This document shows positions 53,363 through 62,524 of a DNA stretch of 64,000 nucleotides, one piece after another. Position 1 is the first letter of the stretch. Every line of letters begins with the position of its first letter. The translations under genes and the position numbers were made by a program. Source of the stretch: REEB95 sp035934235 (GTDB taxonomy: Bacteria; Pseudomonadota; Alphaproteobacteria; ATCC43930; CGMCC-115725); assembly GCA_035934235.1 (NCBI GenBank), contig DASYYB010000029.1:79547-143546 (forward strand). The letters run 5' to 3'. Below the pieces are notes generated by a model that was not told the DNA's origin, ran no database searches, and worked only from the letters and a program-made list of their open reading frames with translations.

Positions 53363-54298
53363 ATGGACGCAATTATCGGCAAACCCGGCAGAGGGCCGAC
53401 GCCAACCGCCGCGGTCGATGCGGCGATCAAGGACGGTTCGACTGCGACATTCATGACCGACGTGATTGACGCCTCGGCCGAGGCGGCGATCGTCGTCGAT
53501 TTCTGGGCGCCGTGGTGCGGCCCGTGCAAGCAGCTCGGCCCGGCGATCGAGAAGGCCGTCAAGGATTCGAAGGGCGCGGTGCGCCTGGTCAAGATCAACG
53601 TCGACGAGAATCCCGAACTGGCGCAGCAGATGCGCATTCAGTCGATTCCCGCGGTTTATGCCTTCAAAGACGGAAGGCCGGTCGACGGTTTTGTCGGCGC
53701 CCTGCCCGAGGCACAGATCAAGCAATTCGTGCAGCGCTTGGCCGCGCTCGCTGGCGGCGGCGCCGCGTCGCCGATCGCCGACGCGCTGGCGCTCGCCAAG
53801 GAAGCGCAGGCCGCCGGCGACACGGCGCGGGCCGTCAACATCTGGACCCAGGTGCTGCAGCACGAACCGGAGAATCTTGAAGCGCTGGTCGGACTTACGC
53901 GCGCGGCGCTGACGCAGAAGGATATTGCCCGCGCCAAAGCGCTGATCGAGCGCGTACCCGCCGACCAGGCGAAACATGCCGACGTCGCCGCCGTTAAAAC
54001 GGCGCTCGAACTGGCCGAAGCCGGGCAGAAGGCCGCCGGCGAGACCGGCAAGCTCGAAGCCCGGCTCGCTGCCGATCCCAAGGATCACCAGGCGCGGCTC
54101 GACCTCGCCGTGGCGCTGTTCGCCACCGGCGAACGCGAGAAGGCGATCGACCAGCTGTTCGAGATCATCAAGCGCGACCGGACCTGGAACGAAGAGGCCG
54201 CGCGTCGGCAGCTGCTGAAATTCTTCGAAGCAATCGGCCTTGCCGATCCACTCACCGTCGCCGCACGCCGGCGACTTTCGACCATCTTGTTCGCATGA
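53363..54298 (+). CDS. YbbN/CnoX-type co-chaperone: thioredoxin fold plus TPR
   Basis: 311 residues. A thioredoxin domain (about 25-135) with WCGPC (Cys52, Cys55) intact, then tetratricopeptide-like repeats (about 150-300). Such proteins hold unfolded substrates and pass them to GroEL or DnaK under stress. ATG 53363 is used because AAAGGA sits 5 bases upstream; the ATG at 53357 overlaps the ribosome-binding site. First gene of a four-gene operon with a LON-domain gene, a Trm112 gene and a DUF971 gene. Confidence 0.9.
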   Translation: MDAIIGKPGRGPTPTAAVDAAIKDGSTATFMTDVIDASAEAAIVVDFWAPWCGPCKQLGPAIEKAVKDSKGAVRLVKINVDENPELAQQMRIQSIPAVYAFKDGRPVDGFVGALPEAQIKQFVQRLAALAGGGAASPIADALALAKEAQAAGDTARAVNIWTQVLQHEPENLEALVGLTRAALTQKDIARAKALIERVPADQAKHADVAAVKTALELAEAGQKAAGETGKLEARLAADPKDHQARLDLAVALFATGEREKAIDQLFEIIKRDRTWNEEAARRQLLKFFEAIGLADPLTVAARRRLSTILFA

Positions 54299-54942
54299 TT
54301 GGTCCCGCGCATCCGCTGCCCGACCGTCTGGTGCTGTTTCCGCTCACCGGCGCGTTGCTGCTGCCGGGTGGCGTGCTGCCGCTCAACATCTTCGAGCCGC
54401 GCTATCTGGCGATGACCGACGCGGCACTGGGCGAAGGCCGCATGATCGGGATGATCCAGCCGCTCGAAGGCAAGGGCGACGCCGGCGATCCGCCGCTCTA
54501 CAAGACGGGTTGCGCTGGCCGCATCATCGAATTCCGCGAGAGCGGCGACGGCCGCTACGTCATCAGCCTCGAAGGCGTGTCGCGCTTCGACGTCGCCGAA
54601 GAGCTGCCCAAGACGGAGCTCTTCCGGCGGGCGCGGCCGGATTGGTCGCGCTATGCCGGCGATGCCGATGAGGCCGAGTTGCCGGGCTTCGACCCGGCGC
54701 GTCTGGTCGAAAAGTTGACGCCGTTCCTGCGCCGCCATCGCATCAAGGCCGATCTGTCGGCCGCCAATTCGGTTCCGGCCGTGCGGCTGGTCGATGCGGT
54801 GGCGATGATGGGCCCGTTCGCGCCGGCTGAGAAGCAGGCGTTGCTCGAAGCCGAGCCGGCGATGCGCGCACGCCTCTTGACGGAGCTGGTCGACATGGCG
54901 CTGCTGGCATCGGCCGGCGACACCTTGTCGGCGCGGCATTGA
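54295..54942 (+). CDS. LON substrate-binding-domain protein
   Basis: 215 residues. LVLFPLTGALLLPGGVLPLNIFEPRY is the start of an N-terminal Lon domain; no ATPase or protease part follows. MIGMIQP and GCAGRIIEF are typical of this stand-alone family. Function unknown; perhaps an adaptor for substrate recognition. Coupled to the ybbN-type gene by an ATGA overlap, which supports a shared protein quality-control role. Confidence 0.9.
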   Translation: MIGPAHPLPDRLVLFPLTGALLLPGGVLPLNIFEPRYLAMTDAALGEGRMIGMIQPLEGKGDAGDPPLYKTGCAGRIIEFRESGDGRYVISLEGVSRFDVAEELPKTELFRRARPDWSRYAGDADEAELPGFDPARLVEKLTPFLRRHRIKADLSAANSVPAVRLVDAVAMMGPFAPAEKQALLEAEPAMRARLLTELVDMALLASAGDTLSARH

Positions 54943-54950
54943 GTCCGGTC

Positions 54951-55163
54951 ATGGCCGACATCGATCCCCAGCTCCTCGAAATCCTGGTCTGCCCGCTGAC
55001 CAAGGGCCCGCTGGTCTACGACCGCGCGGCGCAGGAGCTGGTGAGCGCCGAAGCCGGCCTCGCCTATCCGATCCGCGACGGCATCCCGATCATGCTCGCC
55101 GACGAAGCGCGGCCGCTGCGCGACGACGAGAAGGCCCGTCTCAAGCCCAAGCCGCAGCCGTGA
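54951..55163 (+). CDS. Trm112-family small zinc-ribbon-like protein
   Basis: 70 residues: LLEILVCPLTKGPLVYDRA, then YPIRDGIPIML. This is the bacterial YcaR/Trm112 pattern, with only one of the usual Cys residues. Eukaryotic Trm112 activates methyltransferases; the bacterial role is unclear. The ATG at 54951 is the standard start. Overlaps the next gene by 4 bases (GTGA). Confidence 0.9.
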   Translation: MADIDPQLLEILVCPLTKGPLVYDRAAQELVSAEAGLAYPIRDGIPIMLADEARPLRDDEKARLKPKPQP

Positions 55164-55534
55164 ACGCCTCGCCCTCGCCGGTCGAGTTCCGCCTCAAATC
55201 GGCGGACAAAGCGCTCGAGGTCGATTTCGACAGCGGTGAGACGTTCCGCCTGCCGGCCGAATATCTGCGTGTCGAAAGCCCGTCGGCCGAAGTTCAGGGC
55301 CACAATCCGAGCCAGAAGCAGATCGTCGCCGGCCGCCGCCATGTCGGTATCCTGGCGATCGAGCCGGTCGGCAATTACGCCATCCGCATCAAGTTCGACG
55401 ATCTGCACGATACGGGCATCTATTCCTGGACCTATCTCTACGAGCTGGGACGGGAACAGGATAAACGCTGGCGTGCTTATCTTGCGGAGCTCGACAAGCG
55501 CGGGCTAACGCGCGAGCCGCACCGCCACAGCTGA
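55160..55534 (+). CDS. DUF971 protein
   Basis: 124 residues. LPAEYLRVESPSAEVQGH, VGILAIEPVGNYAIRIKFDDLHDTGIYSW and YLYELG mark DUF971, the fold also found at the N-terminus of gamma-butyrobetaine hydroxylases. In bacteria it is often near iron-sulfur carrier (mrp/apbC) genes; that gene is not in this window. The start is GTG, with the TGA of the Trm112 gene overlapping it. Confidence 0.9.
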   Translation: MNASPSPVEFRLKSADKALEVDFDSGETFRLPAEYLRVESPSAEVQGHNPSQKQIVAGRRHVGILAIEPVGNYAIRIKFDDLHDTGIYSWTYLYELGREQDKRWRAYLAELDKRGLTREPHRHS

Positions 55535-55618
55535 GCCGTATCGCCGCCACAATTGATTCGGACCATCACCGGTCCTCGCTGCCCCGCTTAAAACGATCCG
55601 CCGTCCGGAGCTTCGCGT

Positions 55619-56164
55619 ATGCGTCCTGCCACCTATTCGCCGGTTGCCAAGTCGCTGCATTGGTTCGTCGTCGTCTTGATCGCGACGCAACTCGCACTCG
55701 GCTGGCTGATGCCGGGTGCACGCCGCACCACGCCGCCAGACGTCCTCAACAATTGGCACATGTCGATCGGCATCATCATCCTGGCGGTGATTATTATCCG
55801 TGCGCTGTGGCGACTCTTCGCTGGCACGCCGGCACCCGAACCCGGACCGCGCTGGCAGATCGCCGCCGCCGAAGCGGCGCACCTGTTGCTTTACGTGTTG
55901 GTGTTCGCGTTGCTGTTCAGCGGTTGGTCCAGCGCTGTGGCGCACAACTGGACGATCACGTTGTTTTGGAGCGTGCCGCTACCGGCCGTGCTGCCGGCCG
56001 GCGCCGCCTGGGTGCGTACCATCGGCGACCTCCATTCGACCATCGTCTGGGTCTTGCTCGGCCTCGTCGGGCTGCACGTCGCGGCGGCGCTCGGCCACCA
56101 TTTCATTCTCGGCGACAACGTCCTGCGCCGCATGCTGCCGGCGCGGACGCACGACCGGTCCTGA
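55619..56164 (+). CDS. Cytochrome b561 family protein
   Basis: 181 residues, four transmembrane helices. The four b-haem ligands are in place: His14 (KSLHW), His47 (NNWHMSIG), His139 (DLHS) and His153 (GLHVAAALGHHF). Inner-membrane electron carrier of the CybB type; in E. coli it oxidises superoxide to quinone. Converges on the UbiH-type gene with 6 bases between. Confidence 0.9.
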   Translation: MRPATYSPVAKSLHWFVVVLIATQLALGWLMPGARRTTPPDVLNNWHMSIGIIILAVIIIRALWRLFAGTPAPEPGPRWQIAAAEAAHLLLYVLVFALLFSGWSSAVAHNWTITLFWSVPLPAVLPAGAAWVRTIGDLHSTIVWVLLGLVGLHVAAALGHHFILGDNVLRRMLPARTHDRS

Positions 56165-56170
56165 CCGGTT

Positions 56171-57394
56171 CTAAAGCCGCTCGCCGCGCGACAGCCGCGG
56201 CAGGTTGCCGCCCGCACCCATCGCATGACGCATCAGCGCCTTTTTCAGGCGCGGCATGCGGTTGACCGCGGCCAAGCCGAGATCGCGCACCAGACCGACG
56301 CTTTTTAGATCGTTCGAGAACAGCCGCGTCAGCCCGTCGGTGACCGCCGCCAGCGTCACCGCGTCGAACCGCCGCCACCCTTCGTAGCGCGCCAAGAGAT
56401 CCGCGGCGCCGACATCGAGACCGAGCCGGCGCGCGTCCACCGTCAATTCGGCGAGGCTGGCGACGTCGCGCAGGCTGAGGTTGAGGCCCTGGCCGGCAAT
56501 CGGATGAATCGCGTGCGCCGCCTCGCCGACCAGCGCCAGACGCGGCGCGGTATAGCGCTCGGCGTGCAGGAAGGACAGCGGATAGGACCACACCGGTCCG
56601 GCGAGCCCGACGGTGCCGAGGAAATCGCCGAAGCGGCGTTGCAACTCGGCGGCGAAGCGGTCTTTCGACAGCGCCAACAACGCCGGCGCGCGCTCGCGGC
56701 TTTCGGTCCACACGATCGACGAGCGGTCACCGGTCATCGGCAAGATGGCGAACGGCCCCGACGGCCGGAAATGCTCGACCGCGACACCGCGATGCGGCTT
56801 CGCGTGCGCGACACAGGCGACGAGCGCGGTCTGGTGGTAGTCCCAGGTCAGGGATTTGATGCCGGCGTCCTGGCGCAGTTTCGAGTTCCGCCCGTCGCAG
56901 GCGGCGACGAGGCCTGTCTTGAGTCGCGAACCGTCGTCGAATTCGACCAGGGCATAAGCGCCGGCGTCGCTCACGCGCGTCACGCTCGCCGGTGCGATGT
57001 AGCGCAGATTGCCAAAGCTGCGCGCGCGCTCGTACAGCACACGGCGCAACAGCACGTTCTCGACGATGAAGCCCAACGGCTGATCGCCGATATCGGCGTG
57101 GTCGTAATGCAGGAAAAAGGGTGAGTCGCCGTCGGCGACGCGGATTTCGAGAATCGCGCCGGCATGCGGCGCCAGCTGGTCCCAGACGCCGAGACCTGCC
57201 ATCACCTGCTTCGAACCGTGCGCCAGCGCCGTAGTGCGGCCGTCGAACTTGGCCGCCAGCATGGTGTCGACCGGAATGCGGTCGATGAGCGCAACTTCGA
57301 GTCCGGCAGCGGCCGCTGCAAGCGCCAAGGTGACGCCGGCCAAGCCGCCGCCGACCACGGCGATTTCGGCGCGCATCTCTGGGCTTCGGGCCAT
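56171..57394 (-). CDS. UbiH/UbiF/VisC-type FAD-dependent hydroxylase
   Basis: 407 residues. FAD-binding VVGGGLAG (13-20), CDGRNSKLR, and ALVGEAAHAIHPIAGQGLNLSLRDV, in which the usual GDAAH reads GEAAH. It probably hydroxylates the aromatic ring in ubiquinone synthesis; which position (C1, C5, C6) cannot be told by eye. The start is uncertain: ATG 57394 or ATG 57376, which lies just before the Rossmann fold. Confidence 0.88.
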   Translation of the reverse strand: MARSPEMRAEIAVVGGGLAGVTLALAAAAAGLEVALIDRIPVDTMLAAKFDGRTTALAHGSKQVMAGLGVWDQLAPHAGAILEIRVADGDSPFFLHYDHADIGDQPLGFIVENVLLRRVLYERARSFGNLRYIAPASVTRVSDAGAYALVEFDDGSRLKTGLVAACDGRNSKLRQDAGIKSLTWDYHQTALVACVAHAKPHRGVAVEHFRPSGPFAILPMTGDRSSIVWTESRERAPALLALSKDRFAAELQRRFGDFLGTVGLAGPVWSYPLSFLHAERYTAPRLALVGEAAHAIHPIAGQGLNLSLRDVASLAELTVDARRLGLDVGAADLLARYEGWRRFDAVTLAAVTDGLTRLFSNDLKSVGLVRDLGLAAVNRMPRLKKALMRHAMGAGGNLPRLSRGERL

Positions 57395-57730
57395 GGCGCG
57401 ACAATGGCCGGGAAGCTGGATGCTGTCCATGCGCCGCGGCGTCGCGAACGCGATGACGTTGCGGATGACAAACGCGGCGGTGACGTCGTCGGCGGTAATG
57501 GACGAATGCCGCACCGTAGGTCTGCGGCCCAAGCCGGGTCTGCTTAAAAAATAATCAGCGATGGTTTGGCTGGCTAAAAAGCCAGCAAATCCTGCTTATC
57601 CACAGGGCAAATCACCTGGAATCGCGCGGCTAGCGCGATTTTTCGGGGTGGCACGAATCTTGAGTTCGGAGAGGTGGCCCGCCCGTTCGGGGGGAGCCGT
57701 GCTTTGGCCCATCGGGAAAGGTGTCACCCT
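57395..57730. promoter_or_regulatory. Gene-free interval between ubiH-type gene and amtB, with a DnaA box
   Basis: 336 bases. It holds a perfect DnaA box TTATCCACA at 57596-57604 within an AT-richer stretch (57540-57605). No GlnK gene is present, unlike the usual glnK-amtB operon, and I found no clear sigma-54 (GG-N10-GC) promoter. The left part overlaps possible longer starts of the hydroxylase gene. Confidence 0.55.
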
Positions 57731-59182
57731 ATGCGTTGGAATTCGCCGTTCGCTTCACGGATTCGAAGCGCTCTCCGGCTGCTGCCGGTCATTGCCTTTG
57801 TACTGGTGCTGCCGCTGATGGCGGCGCACGCGCAACAAGCCGCGCCCGCGACGCCGGCACCGGCCGCCGCAGCGCCGGCCGCCGCCGCAACCGCGGCTCC
57901 GCCTGCGCCGCCCGCTTGCGGCGGCAAAGTGCTGACCAAGTGCACGCCCGATTCCGGCGACAGCGCCTGGATGCTGGCGTCGGTCGCGCTGGTGCTGATG
58001 ATGACCGTGCCGGGTCTCGGCCTGTTCTACGGCGGCATGGTCCGCAAGAAGAATGTCGGCGACACGGTGATGACGAGCTTCTTCATCACCTGCTTGGTGA
58101 CCGTGCTGTGGGCCGTGTGCAATTACAGCTTCGCGTTCCGCGCCGGCACGCCGTTCATCGGCGGCCTCGACCGCGCATTTCTGCAAGGCATGTTGAGCGA
58201 CATCTCGAACAACACCGGCGATCCCAATTCGCTCGCGCCGACGATTCCCGAGACTGTCTACATGTGCTTCCAGATGACGTTCGCGATCATCACGCCGGCG
58301 CTGATTGCCGGCTCGTTCGCCGAGCGCATGAAGTTCTCGTCGATGTGCGTGTTCATCGCGCTGTGGGCGACGCTCGTCTACGCGCCGGTCGCGCACTGGG
58401 TGTGGGGACCGGACGGTTTCCTCAACAGCAGCAACGACGCCGCTTACGTCAAGGTTCTCGACTTTGCCGGCGGCACCGTCGTGCATATCAACTCCGGCGT
58501 CGCCGGTTTGATGACGGCATTGATGCTCGGCAAGCGCAAGGATAGCGGGCCGGCGCACAATGTCGTGCTCACCTTCATCGGCGCCTCGCTGCTGTGGGTC
58601 GGCTGGTTCGGCTTCAACGCCGGCTCGGCAGTCTCGGCTGGCATGCAGGCCGGCATGGCGATGACCGTGACGCAGATCGCCACCGCGATGGCGGGCCTGA
58701 CCTGGATGGTCGTCGAATGGGCGCTGCGCGGCAAACCCACCGTGATCGGCATCTGCTCTGGCGCCGTCGCCGGACTGGTCGCGATCACGCCGGCGTCGGG
58801 CTTCGTCGGTCCGGTCGGCGCGTTGGTGATCGGCGCCGCCGCCGGCGTGATTTGCTACTGGGGCGCAACCGGCCTCAAGCATGCGTTTGGCTACGACGAC
58901 GCGCTCGACGCCTTCGGCGTGCATGCGGTCGGCGGCATCACCGGCGCGTTGCTCACTGGCGTCTTCGCCATCCAGCAGTACGGTGGCACGCCCGGCCTGA
59001 TCGAAGGCAATGCCGGCCAGGTTCTGAACCAGGCGATCGGCATCGTCATCGTCATCGCCTACGACGCCGTGGTCACGCTCGTCCTGCTCAAGGTGATCGA
59101 CGTGGTCATGGGCCTGCGCGTCGAGGAAGAGGTCGAACGCGACGGCCTCGACCTCGCCTTGCACGGCGAGATCGTCCAGTAA
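57731..59182 (+). CDS. amtB: Ammonium transporter AmtB
   Basis: 483 residues. Signal-peptide-like N-terminus followed by an Ala/Pro-rich linker, then eleven membrane helices (GLGLFYGGMVRKKN, FAIITPALIAGSFAERMKF, APVAHWVWGPDGFL, DFAGGTVVHINSG with the pore His, and GVHAVGGITGALLTG with the second pore His). It conducts NH3/NH4+ across the inner membrane; the C-terminal tail LRVEEEVERDGLDLALHGE is the GlnK-binding segment. AAAGG lies before the ATG. No glnK is adjacent. Confidence 0.96.
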   Translation: MRWNSPFASRIRSALRLLPVIAFVLVLPLMAAHAQQAAPATPAPAAAAPAAAATAAPPAPPACGGKVLTKCTPDSGDSAWMLASVALVLMMTVPGLGLFYGGMVRKKNVGDTVMTSFFITCLVTVLWAVCNYSFAFRAGTPFIGGLDRAFLQGMLSDISNNTGDPNSLAPTIPETVYMCFQMTFAIITPALIAGSFAERMKFSSMCVFIALWATLVYAPVAHWVWGPDGFLNSSNDAAYVKVLDFAGGTVVHINSGVAGLMTALMLGKRKDSGPAHNVVLTFIGASLLWVGWFGFNAGSAVSAGMQAGMAMTVTQIATAMAGLTWMVVEWALRGKPTVIGICSGAVAGLVAITPASGFVGPVGALVIGAAAGVICYWGATGLKHAFGYDDALDAFGVHAVGGITGALLTGVFAIQQYGGTPGLIEGNAGQVLNQAIGIVIVIAYDAVVTLVLLKVIDVVMGLRVEEEVERDGLDLALHGEIVQ

Positions 59183-59208
59183 GCCGGGTAAGTCTTCTGT
59201 GGTGCTTT

Positions 59209-59239
59209 GGGGGCGGCGCAAGCCGCCCCCTTCTTTTTT
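59209..59239 (+). terminator. Rho-independent terminator after amtB
   Basis: Perfect 9-bp GC stem (59209-59217 with 59222-59230), GCAA loop, then TTCTTTTTT. It starts 27 bases after the amtB stop and separates amtB from ftsK. Confidence 0.93.
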
Positions 59240-59385
59240 GTGCGGTGGCGGGGATTGGCGCGTCGCCACAGGGCCTTAACCACTATCTTCCGGTTGCTTC
59301 CTTGGCGATCCTCGACTCTTAGCGTATGATTAACCGGTTATCCCCGGGAATCACAGAGTTTTCCCCCGATTTTAGGATCCGCGCC

Positions 59386-61719
59386 ATGGTCAGTATCGAC
59401 GCCGGTCGCAGCCGAGCCCGCCCCCGCGAAGGCATCCATTGGCCCCGGCTGGCGGTCCGTCTGATCGGTGGCCTGGCGCTGTTGGCGGCGCTGTTCGTCG
59501 GTCTGGCGCTGGCCAGCTACGATCGCCACGACCCGTCTTGGAATCATGCCGTCGTCGGTCCGGTGACCAACCTGATGGCGCTGCCGGGTGCGCAACTGGC
59601 CGACGTTCTGCTGCAAGCGTTCGGCGCCGCCGCCGTGCTGGTGCCGTTGTTCCTGGCCGACTGGTCGGCGCGGCTGATGACAGGCTACGGCCTGCGCCGG
59701 TTCTGGCTGAAGCTGCTGCTCGCGCCGTGGACGGTGCCACTGGCGGCGCTGGCGTTGTCGATCCTGCCGGCGCCGTGGTGGTGGCCGGTCCGCTCCGGCA
59801 TCGGCGGCTTCGTCGGCCAGCTGGCGCGTCAGGGCGCCGGCCATCTCGACATCGCGCCGCCGCTCTCGGCGATGGCGGCCGCGGCGCTTGTCGGCACCAT
59901 CCTGCTTTATGTCTTCGGTCCGTCGGCGAACACCCGCGCCGCGCGTGCGTCGCGCGAGAAACCGCCGAGCTTGCGCGCGCGCCTTTTCGGCTGGTTGCCG
60001 AGGCCGCGTCTCCCGCGGTGGCGGCGCGTGGCCGTCGACCGCCCCGTCGCGCTCGAGACCGGATCGCGTCGCGAGCCGCTGCTGCTCGACGCGACCGGCG
60101 CCGAGGGTTTCGACGACGGGCCGCCAGAGATGCCGCCGCGCCGCTCGGCGGCGGTCGATTTGCCGCCGCGCGAGCGCAAGATCAAGCGTCTGCGTCAGAC
60201 GTCACTCGCGCTCGAAGGTGCCGACCAGGTGGTGCCGTCGCTCGAGCTGCTGGCCGAGGTGCCGCCGACGCGCACCGCCGCGGTCAACGAAGAGGCCCTG
60301 CAACAGAACGCCCGGCTGCTCGAATCCGTGCTCGAGGATTTCGGCGTCCGCGGCCAGATCGTCAAGGTGCGGCCGGGTCCGGTGGTCGCGCTCTACGAGC
60401 TCGAACCCGCCGCCGGCATCAAGGCGTCGCGCGTCATCGGCTTGGCGGACGACATCGCCCGTTCGATGAGCGCGCTGTCGGCGCGCGTCGCGGTCATTCC
60501 CGGCCGTTCGGTGCTCGGCATCGAGTTGCCGAACGCGCGTTCGGAAATGGTGTTCCTGCGCGAGCTGCTGGCGTCCGAGGCCTACGAGCGCAACAGCGCC
60601 AAGCTGCCGCTGGTGCTCGGCAAGGACATCGGCGGCGCGCCAGTGATCGCCGATCTCCAGCGCATGCCGCATTTGCTGATCGCCGGCACCACCGGCTCGG
60701 GCAAGTCGGTCGGCATCAACACGATGATCCTGTCGGTCCTTTATCGGCTGTCGTCGGACCAGTGCAAGTTCATCATGATCGATCCGAAGATGCTCGAACT
60801 GTCGATGTACGACGGCATTCCGCATCTGCTCGCGCCTGTTGTCACTGAACCTCGTAAAGCCGTGGTCGCGCTCAAATGGACGGTGCGCGAGATGGAGAAC
60901 CGCTATCGCGCCATGTCCAAGCTCGGCGTACGCAACATCGAGGGCTACAACCAGCGCATCGCCGAGGCCAAGGCCAAGGGCGAGGTGCTGATGCGCCGCG
61001 TCCAGACCGGCTTCGACGAGGAATCCGGCCGTCCGGTGTTCGAGGAACAGCCGCTGTCGAACGAGCCGCTGCCGCTTATCGTCGTCGTCGTCGACGAGAT
61101 GGCGGACCTCATGCTGGTGGCCGGCAAGGACATCGAGCATGCGGTGCAGCGCTTGGCACAGATGGCGCGCGCCGCCGGCATCCACATCATCATGGCGACA
61201 CAGCGGCCGTCGGTTGACGTCATCACCGGCACCATCAAGGCGAACTTCCCGACGCGCATCAGTTTCCAGGTCACCAGCAAGATCGACAGCCGCACCATCC
61301 TCGGCGAAGCCGGCGCCGAGCAGCTTCTGGGCCGCGGCGACATGCTGCATATGGCGGGCGGCGGCCGCATCACCCGCGTGCACGGTCCGTTCGTCTCCGA
61401 CCAGGAGGTCGAATCGGTCGTCCGCTTCCTCAAGGAGAACGGGCCGCCGCCGACTTATCTCGAGGACGTCACCGCCGACGAGGAGGACGAGATGGCGGCG
61501 TTCGCCGAGGACGGCGAAGGCTCAGGCGATCAGCTCTACGATCAGGCGGTCAACCTGGTGCTGCGCGAACGCAAAGCCTCGACCAGCTTCGTCCAGCGGC
61601 ACCTGCAGATCGGCTACAACCGCGCCGCGCGCATCATCGAGCGCATGGAGAGCGAGGGCGTGATCAGCGCGGCCAACCACGTCGGCAAGCGCGAGGTCCT
61701 GGGTCGCGGCCGCGATTGA
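59386..61719 (+). CDS. ftsK: DNA translocase FtsK
   Basis: 777 residues. About four N-terminal transmembrane helices (20-170) anchor it at the septum, followed by a short linker. The motor domain has Walker A GTTGSGKSVG (about 434) and Walker B PLIVVVVDEMADLM, and a C-terminal gamma winged helix (QLYDQAVNLVLRERKASTSFVQRHLQIGYNRAA) binds KOPS. It pumps chromosome ends to dif for resolution. ATG 59386 has AGGA about 8 bases upstream; an ATG at 59326 adds 20 residues without a ribosome-binding site. Confidence 0.95.
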   Translation: MVSIDAGRSRARPREGIHWPRLAVRLIGGLALLAALFVGLALASYDRHDPSWNHAVVGPVTNLMALPGAQLADVLLQAFGAAAVLVPLFLADWSARLMTGYGLRRFWLKLLLAPWTVPLAALALSILPAPWWWPVRSGIGGFVGQLARQGAGHLDIAPPLSAMAAAALVGTILLYVFGPSANTRAARASREKPPSLRARLFGWLPRPRLPRWRRVAVDRPVALETGSRREPLLLDATGAEGFDDGPPEMPPRRSAAVDLPPRERKIKRLRQTSLALEGADQVVPSLELLAEVPPTRTAAVNEEALQQNARLLESVLEDFGVRGQIVKVRPGPVVALYELEPAAGIKASRVIGLADDIARSMSALSARVAVIPGRSVLGIELPNARSEMVFLRELLASEAYERNSAKLPLVLGKDIGGAPVIADLQRMPHLLIAGTTGSGKSVGINTMILSVLYRLSSDQCKFIMIDPKMLELSMYDGIPHLLAPVVTEPRKAVVALKWTVREMENRYRAMSKLGVRNIEGYNQRIAEAKAKGEVLMRRVQTGFDEESGRPVFEEQPLSNEPLPLIVVVVDEMADLMLVAGKDIEHAVQRLAQMARAAGIHIIMATQRPSVDVITGTIKANFPTRISFQVTSKIDSRTILGEAGAEQLLGRGDMLHMAGGGRITRVHGPFVSDQEVESVVRFLKENGPPPTYLEDVTADEEDEMAAFAEDGEGSGDQLYDQAVNLVLRERKASTSFVQRHLQIGYNRAARIIERMESEGVISAANHVGKREVLGRGRD

Positions 61720-61813
61720 GCGGTATTGGTCCATAAATCCGCCACAAAGCGCGGCCTTATAGCGGCGCGAGAAGCCTCGACAACCCGCCGCCGGACCCCG
61801 ATATAGGAGCCGC

Positions 61814-62458
61814 ATGACGCTTCGTCCGTTTGCACGTTTCCCGTCGCGCCGCCTGGTGCTCGCCGGTCTGGCCGCGGCGCTGGCCTTGCCGCGAGCCGCC
61901 CAGGCTACTTTGAAGCCGGCCGATCAAATCGACCTCGGGCGCATTCAGTCCTATCTCAACGGCATCCACACCATGGAATCGCCGTTCGATCAGGTCGCTG
62001 GCGATGGCTCAACCGCGACCGGCACGATCTATCTCTCGCGGCCGGGCCACATGCGCATCGTCTACAACCCGCCGCACCCCATTCTGATCGTCGCCACCAA
62101 CGATCACGTCTATTACTACGACGGCCAACTCGGCCAGGTGACCTGGACCGATCTCGACAATACGCCGGCCTGGTTCCTGCTGCAGAAGACGGTCGAGCTC
62201 GGCGGTGACATCCGGATCGACGATGTCCAGCACACGCCCGGCGCGATCCGTGTCGCGGCGACCGAGACGAAGCGGCCCGAGCGCGGTCGCATCACCATGG
62301 TCTTCAGCGAATCGCCGCTGCAGCTCCGTCAATGGACCATCCTCGACGCTCAGAACAAGTCGGTGACGGTGACGCTCGACAGCCCGCGATTCGGCCTGCC
62401 GCTCAATCCGCAGCTCTTCATCTGGCAGGATCCGCGCGGCCAGGCTTCGGGCGGCTGA
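61814..62458 (+). CDS. lolA: LolA-like outer-membrane lipoprotein carrier
   Basis: 214 residues. A signal peptide with twin Arg-like RR (residues 12-13) is followed by a hydrophobic core and AQA. The mature LolA beta-barrel-like domain has GTIYLSRPGHMRIVY and VYYYDGQLGQVTW. It ferries lipoproteins through the periplasm to the outer membrane. The ftsK-lolA order is standard in alphaproteobacteria. Confidence 0.9.
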   Translation: MTLRPFARFPSRRLVLAGLAAALALPRAAQATLKPADQIDLGRIQSYLNGIHTMESPFDQVAGDGSTATGTIYLSRPGHMRIVYNPPHPILIVATNDHVYYYDGQLGQVTWTDLDNTPAWFLLQKTVELGGDIRIDDVQHTPGAIRVAATETKRPERGRITMVFSESPLQLRQWTILDAQNKSVTVTLDSPRFGLPLNPQLFIWQDPRGQASGG

Positions 62459-62524
62459 GCGCGCAAGCCTCCCCCGCGATAAGCGCGTTGCTGGCGCGGC
62501 AGGGCTTGGCCAATATCTCGCCTC

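Noticed and set aside
57755..59269. 504-codon minus-strand frame opposite amtB
   Set aside because: Antisense shadow rich in His/Arg/Asp; amtB on the plus strand is unmistakable.
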